DNA from: Bacteroidales bacterium
GTDB taxonomy: Bacteria > Bacteroidota > Bacteroidia > Bacteroidales > UBA3824
Length of the DNA: 16,339 nt
NCBI GenBank assembly: GCA_017645985.1
Contig: JAGCNK010000049.1
Span: 1 to 16,339 of the forward strand
Direction of reading: 5' to 3'
Position numbers and translations under genes: made by a program. The notes under the pieces are model-generated. The model saw only the letters and a list, made by a program, of their open reading frames with translations, was not told where the DNA came from and did not search any database. Numbering within the stretch: position 1 is the first letter of the stretch; every line of letters begins with the position of its first letter. This document shows, piece by piece, positions 1 through 7,671 of the stretch.

Positions 1-385
1 ACTCTATATACAACGCGCTTTGAACCCGGCCAAAATCAATAACATCAAAGTTAACGAAGCCGAAAAGAAGGCAGAAGTTTACCTCGACCCTGAAGAAGTA
101 TCTAAGGCTATTGGTAAAATGGGCGCGAATATCAAACTCGCAACACAACTTACAGGTTACGACATCGAAGTATACCGCGATATCGACGAAGGCGAAGAAG
201 ACGTTGACCTCGAAGAATTCAACGACGAAATCGAAATGTGGATCATCGACACTCTCAAGTCAATCGGCTGCGACACAGCAAAAGACGTATTGAAAATCTC
301 CAAAGACGAACTCGTAAAACGCACAGACCTCGAAGAGGAGACTATTGAAGAAGTTCTGAACATTCTTAAAGCCGAATTTGAGTAA
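1..385 (+). CDS. nusA: Transcription termination/antitermination factor NusA, C-terminal part (5' end outside window)
   Basis: The reading frame is open from the first bases of the window (codons from base 2, beginning LYIQRALNPAKI) and ends at TAA 383-385, so only the last ~127 residues are present. The NPAKI segment, followed by VSKAIGKMGANIKLATQLTG, is the second KH domain of NusA, with its GxxG-type loop (IGKMGANI). After an acidic linker (EGEEDVDLEEF) the tail is a small helical domain with a helix-hairpin-helix look (SIGCDTAKDVLKISKDELVKR), as in other NusA C-termini. NusA binds RNA polymerase and nascent RNA and modulates pausing, termination and antitermination. The next gene is infB, the common nusA-infB order, with a 66-base gap that holds no visible terminator or promoter, so the two are probably cotranscribed. 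The TTG at 20-22 is an internal Leu codon, not a start. Confidence 0.95.
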   Translation, partial: LYIQRALNPAKINNIKVNEAEKKAEVYLDPEEVSKAIGKMGANIKLATQLTGYDIEVYRDIDEGEEDVDLEEFNDEIEMWIIDTLKSIGCDTAKDVLKISKDELVKRTDLEEETIEEVLNILKAEFE

Positions 386-451
386 ACCATGGATTCGCCC
401 AAGATATGCCGCAGACTTAGTTTTAACAGCAGTTAACATCACTTCCAGAAA

Positions 452-3343
452 ATGCAGGACAACAAGGACATTAGACTAAACAAAATTGCAAAAGAGCTCA
501 ACGTGGGTATCAACACCATTGTAGAGTTCCTTCACAAAAAAGGACAGAAAATCGACGCCAACCCCAACACTAAGATTGATGGCGCCCAGTACGATATGCT
601 CATGAAGGAGTTCAGCTCCGACATGCTCGCTAAGAAACAGGTGGAGAAACAAGTAGAAATCGACAAAAAAAGAAAAGAGACAATAACTGCCGAGAAAGAA
701 CAGATCAAAGAACAGAACAAGGCTCAAAACAACAACACAACAGACAAACAAGAATTCAAGATTTTAGGCAAGATAGATCTGAATCAAAACAATAAGACCA
801 AACCTCAACAGCAACAAAAACCTGCTGACGACACCAAACCACAACAGCCAGTGCAACAAGAGAATCCAAAGACCGACACACAGAACGGACAGCAAAAAAA
901 CGACAACAGAAACAACAACAAGCCCAACAACAAACCTAAGAACCAGAAAGACGAGAGGTCTATCAAGGTAGTGGGCAAGGTTGACTTAGACGCGCTTAAC
1001 CGTCCCGCAGCAGCTCCCGAAAAGAAAAACAACGAGCAGCGACGCGACGAGGCTGCCAAACCGCAAATCCGCGAGCGCCGTCCCGACCGTATGTCTACTG
1101 AACCCGTTCCTAAGGACGACGAAATCTTCGTCCCAAAGGTCTACAAAATCACCGGACCCAACTTTGTGGGCAAAATCGAACTGCGCGACGAGCCCAAGCC
1201 GCAGTCGGGCAAACGACAGAGCAAGAAAAAACGCCGCCGCATAGGCAAAGAGCCTGTCGACATTCAGCAGAAAGACGAACAACGCGAAAACAGCAAAGGC
1301 GACTCTAAAAACCGTCCTCCGAAAAACGGCAAAAAGGCCGAACAGCACGAGCGTGGCGAGCGCAACGAAGCCAAAGGCAGCGGCGAACCCCGCCGTGGCC
1401 GCGACAAGAAACGCCGCACAGAGGAGATCAAAAAGGAGATCACCGCCGAAGATATAAAGAAACAGATCAGGGAAATCAACGCCCTGCAAAACAGCACCAA
1501 GGCCAAGAGCCAGACGTCGCTCCACAACCGCGACCGCCGCGACCGCGCCCACCAGCGTATCCTCGAGGAGAACAAGCTGGCAGAAACTCAGAAAAACGTG
1601 CTCGAAATCACCGAGTTCATCACTGCCAACGACCTCGCTTCGCTTATGAACGAGCCGGTCAACAAGCTGCTCTCTATCTGTTTCGACTTAGGATTCCCAG
1701 TATCCATCAACTCAAGGCTCGACGCCGAAATGATAAAGGTGATCACCGACGAACTTGGTTTCGAGGTTAAATTCCTCGGCGTGGGCGAAGAACCCGACCC
1801 GGTTAAGAAACTTGATCCCAACGAGATGCAGCCGCGTCCGCCTATCGTTACCATCATGGGTCACGTAGACCACGGTAAGACCGCGCTCCTCGATTATATC
1901 CGCAAAACCAATGTGATCGCTGGCGAGGCCGGCGGTATCACACAGCATATCGGAGCTTACAATGTTACGCTCCCCGACGGAAAGAAAATTACTTTCCTCG
2001 ACACCCCTGGTCACGAGGCTTTCACCGCTATGCGTGCCCGCGGTACCAAGATTACCGACATTGTGGTAATCGTTATCGCAGCCGACTCGCAGGTGATGCC
2101 CACAACCGAGGAGGCTATCAGCCACGCCAAGGCGGCAAACGTGCCTATCGTGTTTGCTGTCAACAAGATTGACCGTCCCAACGCCGATCCCGAAAAAATC
2201 CGTCGCGAACTTTCGGAGCGCGGTATGTTGGTAGAAGACTGGGGCGGCGACTACGGCTGCGTAGACATCTCGGCAAAACAGGGTACCAATGTTGACAAAC
2301 TTTTGGAACGTATCCTTCTCGAGGCCGAAATGCTCGACCTCAAGGCTTCATACACTTGTCCCGCATTTGGTTCGGTGGTTGACGCCGCTCTCGACCACGG
2401 TCAGGGCTATGTCACCAACGTAGTTATCAGCCACGGCACACTCAAGGTGGGCGACGTGGTATGGGCAGGATGCTACTCGGGCAAAATCAAGGCTATGTTC
2501 AACGAACGCAACAAGCGAGTAAAATCCGCTGGTCCTGCAATGGCGGCTTCAATCCTTGGTCTCAACGGCGCACCTAACGCCGGCGACAAGTTTGAGGTTA
2601 TGGAAGACGAACGTTCGGCACGCGAACGCGCAGTCCGCCGTCAGCAGATCGAACGCGAGATTACCAACCGCATCAACGTAATGGACCTCAACAAGTTTGC
2701 CCACGACGTAATTGCTGGCAACGCCGAAGAACTTGTGCTCAACCTCGTTATCAAGGGCGACGTTCAAGGCTCTATCGAGGCACTCAAGAGTTCGTTTGAG
2801 AAACTCTCTACCGAAAGCATCAAGGTCAAGGTTATACATGCGGGCGTAGGTCAGATTTCAGAATCAGACGTTATGCTTGCCAAGGCATCCAAGGCCATCA
2901 TCATCGGTTTCCAGGTGCGTCCTGCACAGGGCACCAAGAAACTTGCCGAAAAAGACAACGTGGAGATTCGTCTCTACTCCATCATCTACGACGCCATCGA
3001 CGATGTCAAAGACGCTCTCGAAGGTATGCTCTCGCCCGACATCAAGGAGGAGATCACAGGTACTGCCGAGGTCAAGGAGATTTTCCACATCGCCAAGGTG
3101 GGCAACATCGCAGGATGTATGGTTCAGGACGGAAAGATCATCCGCAAAAACAAGTGCCGCGTTATCCGCGACGGCATCGTGGTCTACACCGGCGAGCTCG
3201 GCTCTCTCAAACGTTTCAAAGACGACGCTTCGGAGGTTATCACCGGTATGGAGTGCGGCTTGAACATCGACAAATTCAACGACATCAAAGTGGGCGACAT
3301 CATCGAATCTTACGAGGAGAAGGAAGTCCGCAAAAAACTTTAA
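452..3343 (+). CDS. infB: Translation initiation factor IF-2
   Basis: This 963-residue GTPase delivers formyl-Met-tRNA to the 30S subunit and promotes subunit joining. Residues 1-55 form the IF2N winged-helix-like domain (RLNKIAKELNVGINTIVEFL). Residues ~60-370 are a long, low-complexity, charged linker rich in Q, N, K and R, as in Bacteroidetes IF-2. A second IF2N-like stretch (residues ~385-440) precedes the G domain. The GTPase motifs are intact: G1 GHVDHGKT at 470-477, G3 DTPGH at 517-521, G4 NKID at 571-574, G5 SAK at 607-609. The beta-barrel and the C-terminal fMet-tRNA-binding domains follow to the end, and the length is normal for the phylum. The ATG at 452 is preceded by an A-rich leader and gives the standard IF-2 start. 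An intrinsic terminator lies 27 bases past the stop codon. Confidence 0.98.
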   Translation: MQDNKDIRLNKIAKELNVGINTIVEFLHKKGQKIDANPNTKIDGAQYDMLMKEFSSDMLAKKQVEKQVEIDKKRKETITAEKEQIKEQNKAQNNNTTDKQEFKILGKIDLNQNNKTKPQQQQKPADDTKPQQPVQQENPKTDTQNGQQKNDNRNNNKPNNKPKNQKDERSIKVVGKVDLDALNRPAAAPEKKNNEQRRDEAAKPQIRERRPDRMSTEPVPKDDEIFVPKVYKITGPNFVGKIELRDEPKPQSGKRQSKKKRRRIGKEPVDIQQKDEQRENSKGDSKNRPPKNGKKAEQHERGERNEAKGSGEPRRGRDKKRRTEEIKKEITAEDIKKQIREINALQNSTKAKSQTSLHNRDRRDRAHQRILEENKLAETQKNVLEITEFITANDLASLMNEPVNKLLSICFDLGFPVSINSRLDAEMIKVITDELGFEVKFLGVGEEPDPVKKLDPNEMQPRPPIVTIMGHVDHGKTALLDYIRKTNVIAGEAGGITQHIGAYNVTLPDGKKITFLDTPGHEAFTAMRARGTKITDIVVIVIAADSQVMPTTEEAISHAKAANVPIVFAVNKIDRPNADPEKIRRELSERGMLVEDWGGDYGCVDISAKQGTNVDKLLERILLEAEMLDLKASYTCPAFGSVVDAALDHGQGYVTNVVISHGTLKVGDVVWAGCYSGKIKAMFNERNKRVKSAGPAMAASILGLNGAPNAGDKFEVMEDERSARERAVRRQQIEREITNRINVMDLNKFAHDVIAGNAEELVLNLVIKGDVQGSIEALKSSFEKLSTESIKVKVIHAGVGQISESDVMLAKASKAIIIGFQVRPAQGTKKLAEKDNVEIRLYSIIYDAIDDVKDALEGMLSPDIKEEITGTAEVKEIFHIAKVGNIAGCMVQDGKIIRKNKCRVIRDGIVVYTGELGSLKRFKDDASEVITGMECGLNIDKFNDIKVGDIIESYEEKEVRKKL

Positions 3344-3369
3344 TATCATTCATCATCCATTCTTCATGG

Positions 3370-3405
3370 GGCGGGTTTCCTTTCTTTTCGGAAATCCGCC
3401 TTTTT
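3370..3405 (+). terminator. Intrinsic terminator of the nusA-infB operon
   Basis: The arms GGCGGGTTTCC (3370-3380) and GGAAATCCGCC (3390-3400) pair over 11 bp with one G-U wobble around a 9-base pyrimidine-rich loop. They are followed at once by TTTTT (3401-3405). The site lies between the infB stop and the next start, as expected for the end of the operon. Confidence 0.88.
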
Positions 3406-3433
3406 AAAAACAAAACCAATAAACTAACTCAAT

Positions 3434-5557
3434 ATGAAAAGGCTCATCTCTTTAATCGCAATCCTCTCAATCACCATTATGCAGGCTTCGGCCGGCGAGG
3501 GTATGTGGATCCTCTCGCTTATTGGCAAGAACTACGAGCAGATGAAGGCGGCCGGATTCCGTCTCTCTGCCGATGACATTTACAGTGTCAACCAGGCGTG
3601 TCTCAAAGACGCCGTGGTGGCGCTCAACGACGGAGACTGCACCGCCGAGTTTGTGTCGTCGAGGGGTATGCTGCTCACCAACTACCACTGCGGCTACGAA
3701 GACATCCAGTCTAAGAGCTCGGTGCTTCACGACTATCTCACCGACGGTTTCTGGGCTAAGACTCTCAAAGATGAGCTTCCTATCAAGGGCAAGACAGCAT
3801 CGCTGCTTGTAAGTATCGAGGACGTCACCTCCAAGATACTCTCGCCCGAAACTACCCGCCTCTCACCCGAGGCTCAGGCGTCGGTTATCGAGGGCGTTAT
3901 CGAATCTATGCAGGAGGAGTATTCCGAAGATGGAAAATACAAAGTAGAGGTTACCAACTTTTTTGACGGCAACAGCTACTATATGTTCAAATACATAGTA
4001 TTCAAAGATGTACGTTTGGTTGGCGCACCTCCCGAGTCGATCGGACAGTTTGGCGGCGAAACCGACAACTTCGTATGGCCGCGTCACACAGCCGACTTCT
4101 GCATTTTCCGTGTTTACACTGCTCCCGACGGCTCGCCCGCCGAGTATGCAGAGGACAACATTCCATACGTTCCCAAAAAGCATCTGAAAATCAACGCAAA
4201 AGGTGTCAACGAAGACGACTTTGCCATGATTATCGGCTATCCGGGCGAGACTATGCGTCACTACTCGTCGTGGGATATGGCGCAGACCCGCGACAACTAT
4301 TACGCCGTACTCGTAGACGTGTTTGGCAAACGCTTGCAGTCTATGAAGAGCTTTATCGACAGCGACGACACAATACGTATCAAGTACTCTGCTAAATACG
4401 CCTCCGACTGCAACGCTTACAAATGCTTCCTCGGTGCCAACGAGGGACTTGCAGAATATGATGTAATCAACCGCCGAGCCAGCGACGAGGCACGTCTGTC
4501 GCGTTGGATCGCCGAAAACAAGAAGACCGAATACAAGAACGTGCTCAAGCAGCTGAAAAAGGATTTCACCGTAAGCGAATCGCAAAATCTATATTTGAAC
4601 TACTGGTCGTTTGCCATTTACTCGGGATGCGAGTTTATCAACTTTGCCGTTAAGCACTACGCCTTGCAGCATTATCTCGAAATGGGATTCTTCAAGCAGG
4701 TGAACAAGATAATAGAGGAGTTGCGCTCCGAATGCGAGGCTTATTTCCGCGACTACAGTCCCAAGGTCGACCTTGCGCTGTCGAAACAGATGATACGTTA
4801 CTACATAACCAAAGTGCCTGCTAAATACAGCGTTAAGGCAGCTTCCGACTCGGCATACTACGCCCTGCTTGACGACTGTTTTGACCATTCGATTCTCACC
4901 GACAAGAGCCGCTACGAAAAGTTCCTCGACAATCCTTCTGCCGAAATGCTCAGCAACGATATGCTTTTTGCAATAGCTATCGAGTGGCTCGACGTGATGT
5001 TCAACCTGCAGACTTCGGATTCGTTTGACAGCAAGATGGACTTCCACAAACGCCAGTATACCAAGGCTATGCTCGAAATGGTAAGGGCCAACAATCCCGA
5101 CACACTCATCTATGCCGACGCCAACAGCACTATGCGTCTCACATACGGCAAGGTTATGGGCTACACAGCCAAGGGAAAGGATATGGGCTGGTACACTGTA
5201 ATTGACTCGCTCATAGCCAAAAAGAACAACAACGACCGTGAGTTCTTCGTATCAGACCGTTTGCAGCAGCTGTTCGACCAGCGCGACTTTGGCAATTACG
5301 CACAGGACGGCACTCTCCGCCTCTGCTTCCTCACCGACAACGACATCACCGGCGGCAACAGCGGCAGCGGCGTGCTCAACGGCGACGGCGAACTTGTGGG
5401 TCTCGCCTTCGACGGTAACTGGGAGGCTATGGCGTGCGACTTTGTTTTCGTTCCTTCGGTGCAGCGTACCATCTGCGTGGATATCAGATACGTGCTGTTT
5501 GTTATCGACAAATACGCCGGAGCTAAAAACATAATTGACGAAATGGATATTATCTGA
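3434..5557 (+). CDS. Secreted S46-family dipeptidyl-peptidase (DPP7-like), divergent paralogue 1
   Basis: This 707-residue family S46 serine peptidase would remove dipeptides from the N-terminus of peptides in the periplasm. A signal peptide (residues 1-20, cleavage likely after ASA) precedes EGMWILSLIGKNYEQMKA, the family's N-terminal hallmark. The chymotrypsin-like triad is visible: His85 in NYHCGY, Asp221 in WPRHTADF, Ser643 in GGNSGS. Gly661, 18 residues after the Ser, sits where DPP11 has the Arg that selects acidic P1 residues; Gly is the DPP7-type state and suggests hydrophobic P1 preference (inferred from recalled structures). Of the residues that hold the substrate amino terminus, Asn212, Asn327 and Asp660 are kept, but the usual Trp is Phe213. 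The Pro after GNSGS is also replaced (GSGVLNG). A terminator lies 28 bases before the start and no promoter is visible. phoH begins 17 bases after the stop. Confidence 0.93.
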   Translation: MKRLISLIAILSITIMQASAGEGMWILSLIGKNYEQMKAAGFRLSADDIYSVNQACLKDAVVALNDGDCTAEFVSSRGMLLTNYHCGYEDIQSKSSVLHDYLTDGFWAKTLKDELPIKGKTASLLVSIEDVTSKILSPETTRLSPEAQASVIEGVIESMQEEYSEDGKYKVEVTNFFDGNSYYMFKYIVFKDVRLVGAPPESIGQFGGETDNFVWPRHTADFCIFRVYTAPDGSPAEYAEDNIPYVPKKHLKINAKGVNEDDFAMIIGYPGETMRHYSSWDMAQTRDNYYAVLVDVFGKRLQSMKSFIDSDDTIRIKYSAKYASDCNAYKCFLGANEGLAEYDVINRRASDEARLSRWIAENKKTEYKNVLKQLKKDFTVSESQNLYLNYWSFAIYSGCEFINFAVKHYALQHYLEMGFFKQVNKIIEELRSECEAYFRDYSPKVDLALSKQMIRYYITKVPAKYSVKAASDSAYYALLDDCFDHSILTDKSRYEKFLDNPSAEMLSNDMLFAIAIEWLDVMFNLQTSDSFDSKMDFHKRQYTKAMLEMVRANNPDTLIYADANSTMRLTYGKVMGYTAKGKDMGWYTVIDSLIAKKNNNDREFFVSDRLQQLFDQRDFGNYAQDGTLRLCFLTDNDITGGNSGSGVLNGDGELVGLAFDGNWEAMACDFVFVPSVQRTICVDIRYVLFVIDKYAGAKNIIDEMDII

Positions 5558-5574
5558 CAATAAAACAGCCTTTT

Positions 5575-6522
5575 ATGGAACAGAAATTAGATTTAGACAA
5601 CATCGATCCCGTGGTTCTTTACGGAGTGAACGAGCAGCGTTTAGAAAAAATCCGTCAGAATTTTCCAAAGCTGAAACTTATTGCCCGTGGTCACGAAATC
5701 AAAATTCTTGGCGAAACCGAGGAGGTGAAACGTTTTTCTGAATCCATAGAACTCATCAAGGCTCATTTTGCCAAATACAATTCTTTATCCGACAACGAAT
5801 TAGACAGTATTCTTCATAAAGACGTTCAAAAAGCCTCGCTCTATGCCGGCGGAGGCGACGCCATTGTATATTCGGTAACAGGTGTGCCCATACGTCCGCG
5901 CTCGCAAAACCAGGTGCAGATGGTAAAGGAACTTGAACGCAACGACCTTCTGTTTGCAACGGGTCCCGCTGGTACTGGCAAAACCTACTTAGCTGTGGCA
6001 CTGGCAGTAAGAGCGTTGAAAACCGGAATGGTGCGCCGCATAATTCTCTGCCGTCCCGCAGTGGAGGCTGGCGAAAAAATCGGCTTTCTGCCCGGCGATA
6101 TGAAGGAAAAGCTCGACCCCTATATGCAGGCACTCTACGACGCTCTCAACGATATGATTCCGCAGCGTCGTCTCGAAGATATGATTGAGGAGCGCATAGT
6201 GCAGATTGCACCTCTCGCCTTTATGCGCGGTCGCACCCTCTCCGATGCGGCTGTGATTTTAGACGAGGCTCAAAACGCCACAATCTCGCAGTTGAAAATG
6301 TTTCTCACCCGCATGGGCGAAAATTCCAAGTTCATAGTCACCGGCGACGAAACCCAGATCGACCTTCCTCGAAAATCAGATTCGGGACTTGTTCACGCCC
6401 TGCATATTCTCAAAGGAATCAAAGAGATTTCGTTTGTAGCGTTCAGCGGCGACGACGTGGTGCGACACAAACTTGTGAAGAAGATTATCAGCGCATACGA
6501 AACACCGATGCATAATTCATAA
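5575..6522 (+). CDS. phoH: PhoH-family P-loop ATPase (PhoH/YbeZ type)
   Basis: The 315-residue protein has an N-terminal region of about 110 residues (KH-like, with LYGVNEQRLEKIRQNFPKLKL and RGHEIKILGE) followed by the PhoH ATPase core. Walker A is GPAGTGKT at 130-137, the family block CRPAVEAGEKIGFLPGD lies at 159-175, Walker B is VILDEAQN at 227-234, and the sensor-like VTGDETQ is at 255-261. All are intact. PhoH/YbeZ proteins are cytoplasmic ATPases linked to RNA metabolism and to the endoribonuclease YbeY; ybeY is not in this window. The gene starts 17 bases after the S46 peptidase stop and is followed 47 bases later by purC, so the three may share a transcript. The last residues (MHNS) and the stop are encoded inside a 14-bp tandem repeat, so the extreme C-terminus may vary between strains. 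Confidence 0.95.
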   Translation: MEQKLDLDNIDPVVLYGVNEQRLEKIRQNFPKLKLIARGHEIKILGETEEVKRFSESIELIKAHFAKYNSLSDNELDSILHKDVQKASLYAGGGDAIVYSVTGVPIRPRSQNQVQMVKELERNDLLFATGPAGTGKTYLAVALAVRALKTGMVRRIILCRPAVEAGEKIGFLPGDMKEKLDPYMQALYDALNDMIPQRRLEDMIEERIVQIAPLAFMRGRTLSDAAVILDEAQNATISQLKMFLTRMGENSKFIVTGDETQIDLPRKSDSGLVHALHILKGIKEISFVAFSGDDVVRHKLVKKIISAYETPMHNS

Positions 6523-6560
6523 TGCATAATTCATAATTCGTAAATCGTAATTCAAAATTC
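6508..6560 (+). repeat. 14-bp tandem repeat grading into degenerate AATTC repeats, spanning the phoH stop codon
   Basis: ATGCATAATTCATA occurs twice in perfect tandem (6508-6521 and 6522-6535). It is followed by related short units (ATTCGTAAATCGTAATTC, then AAAATTC) to about 6560. The phoH TAA (6520-6522) falls on the junction of the two copies. The rest fills most of the spacer before purC. Similar AATTC-type simple repeats occur between genes in various bacteria; whether this one is repeated elsewhere in this genome cannot be seen here. Confidence 0.8.
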
Positions 6561-6569
6561 TAAAATATT

Positions 6570-7514
6570 ATGGCAAACGCATTAATCAAGACCGACTTCA
6601 ACTTCAAAGGTCAGACAAATGTCTATCACGGCAAAGTCCGCGATGTATACACCATCAACAACGACAAGCTTGTAATGGTGGCCACCGACCGTATTTCGGC
6701 ATTCGACGTAATCCTGCCCAAGGGTATTCCCTACAAAGGACAGATTCTCAACCAGATAGCCGCCAAGTTTTTGGACGCTACCAAGGATATCGTTCCCAAC
6801 TGGAAACTCGCCACTCCCGACCCGATGGTAACCGTGGGACAGAAGGCTGAGGCTTTCCCCGTAGAGATGATTATCCGCGGATACCTCACCGGCAGCTCAT
6901 GGCGCACCTACAAATCTGGCGCAAGAGAAATCTGCGGCGTTAAGATTCCCGAAGGAATGAAAGAGCACCAGAAATTCCCCAAACCCATCATCACCCCCAC
7001 CACCAAGGCAGCAGAGGGTCACGACGAGGACATCTCAAAAGAGGAAATTCTCAAACGCGGACTTATTTCGCCCGAAGACTACGCTCAGATAGAGGAAATC
7101 ACCTACAAGCTGTTTGAACGTGGCACCGAGATAGCTGCAAAACGTGGACTTATCCTTGTTGACACCAAATACGAGTTCGGCAAGATCGACGGCAAAATCG
7201 TGCTCATCGACGAAATCCACACTCCCGACTCGTCGCGCTATTTCTACTCCGAAGGCTACGAGGAGCGCTTTGCCTAAGGCGAGCAGCAGAAACAGCTTTC
7301 AAAAGAGTTTGTACGCGAATGGCTTATGGCTAACGGTTTCCAAGGCAAAGACGGACAGAAAGTTCCCGAAATGACCGACGAGATAGTAGCCGGCATCTCC
7401 GCCCGCTACATCGAGCTTTACGAAAACATCACCGGCGAAAAATTCCAGAAAGCCGACCTTTCGCAAGACCTCGCCAAACGCATCGAAACCAACATCAACA
7501 ACTACCTCGCATAA
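6570..7514 (+). pseudogene. purC: SAICAR synthetase PurC, interrupted by an in-frame TAA at codon 236
   Basis: PurC joins CAIR and L-aspartate, using ATP, to give SAICAR in purine synthesis. The frame from ATG 6570 gives a normal N-terminal two-thirds: KVRDVYT (22-28), DRISAFDVILPKGIPYKG (40-57), signature FPVEMIIRGYLTGS (96-109) and signature LVDTKYEFG (196-204), then DEIHTPDSSRYF. At 7275-7277 a TAA follows GYEERFA. The same frame then continues with family-typical sequence (GEQQKQLSKEFVREWLMANGF ... RYIELYENITGEKF) to TAA 7512-7514. In total 315 codons match the usual ~314-residue form. As sequenced, the product stops at 235 residues and lacks the conserved C-terminal helices. Both parts are in the same frame, so one base substitution (for example AAA to TAA) explains it. 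TAA ends most other genes here, so recoding is unlikely. A sequencing error, a minority variant or a real null allele are all possible. Confidence 0.9.
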
Positions 7515-7541
7515 CGCGACGTATTAAGTTTACCGTATATG

Positions 7542-7584
7542 TCAGCCAGCGGATAATAATTTCCACTGGCTGATTTTTGTTTTT
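7542..7584 (+). terminator. Intrinsic terminator after purC
   Basis: TCAGCCAG (7542-7549) pairs perfectly with CTGGCTGA (7566-7573). The stem extends inward past one C/A mismatch by GGA/TCC, leaving an AT-rich loop. The tract TTTTTGTTTTT (7574-7584) follows directly. It marks the 3' end of the unit that includes purC. Confidence 0.9.
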
Positions 7585-7616
7585 AACTCATTTTATCAGT
7601 TTTAACATCCTTTATC

Positions 7617-7646
7617 ATTGCCACCTAAAAATATTTTGTACTTTTG
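7617..7646 (+). promoter_or_regulatory. Bacteroidetes-type promoter for the M1 peptidase/S46 peptidase unit
   Basis: TACTTTTG (7639-7646) matches the Bacteroidetes -7 consensus TAnnTTTG exactly. ATTG (7617-7620), 18 bp upstream, approximates the -33 TTTG, slightly closer than the usual 19-21 bp. Transcription would start near 7653, which excludes the TTG at 7618 as a translation start and supports ATG 7672. Confidence 0.7.
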
Positions 7647-7671
7647 TCGGGTGAAAAAAAAACAATCCGAT

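Noticed and set aside
986..1552. 188-residue open frame on the - strand opposite infB
   Set aside because: It is hydrophobic low-complexity sequence mirroring the Lys/Arg/Gln-rich IF-2 linker, with no recognisable domain or promoter.
3115..3576. 153-residue + strand frame bridging infB and the first S46 gene
   Set aside because: It overlaps two well-supported genes in another frame, crosses the terminator, and shows no domain.
3863..4585. 240-residue open frame on the - strand opposite the first S46 gene
   Set aside because: It is a complementary-frame shadow of a clear, full-length peptidase; similar shadows lie opposite the second S46 gene and the spm gene.
7275..7277. TAA reassigned to a sense codon in this organism
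   Set aside because: TAA ends nusA, infB, phoH, the M1 and second S46 peptidases, the SiaB-like gene and the spm gene at family-typical lengths, so it is a true stop here.
7326..7514. A separate 62-residue gene after purC
   Set aside because: It is in the same frame as purC and carries the family's C-terminal sequence, so it is the tail of the interrupted purC.
7618..7671. TTG at 7618 as start of the M1 peptidase, giving an 18-residue N-terminal extension
   Set aside because: The promoter -7 box (7639-7646) lies inside this stretch, and ATG 7672 opens a normal signal peptide; the extension would hide it.
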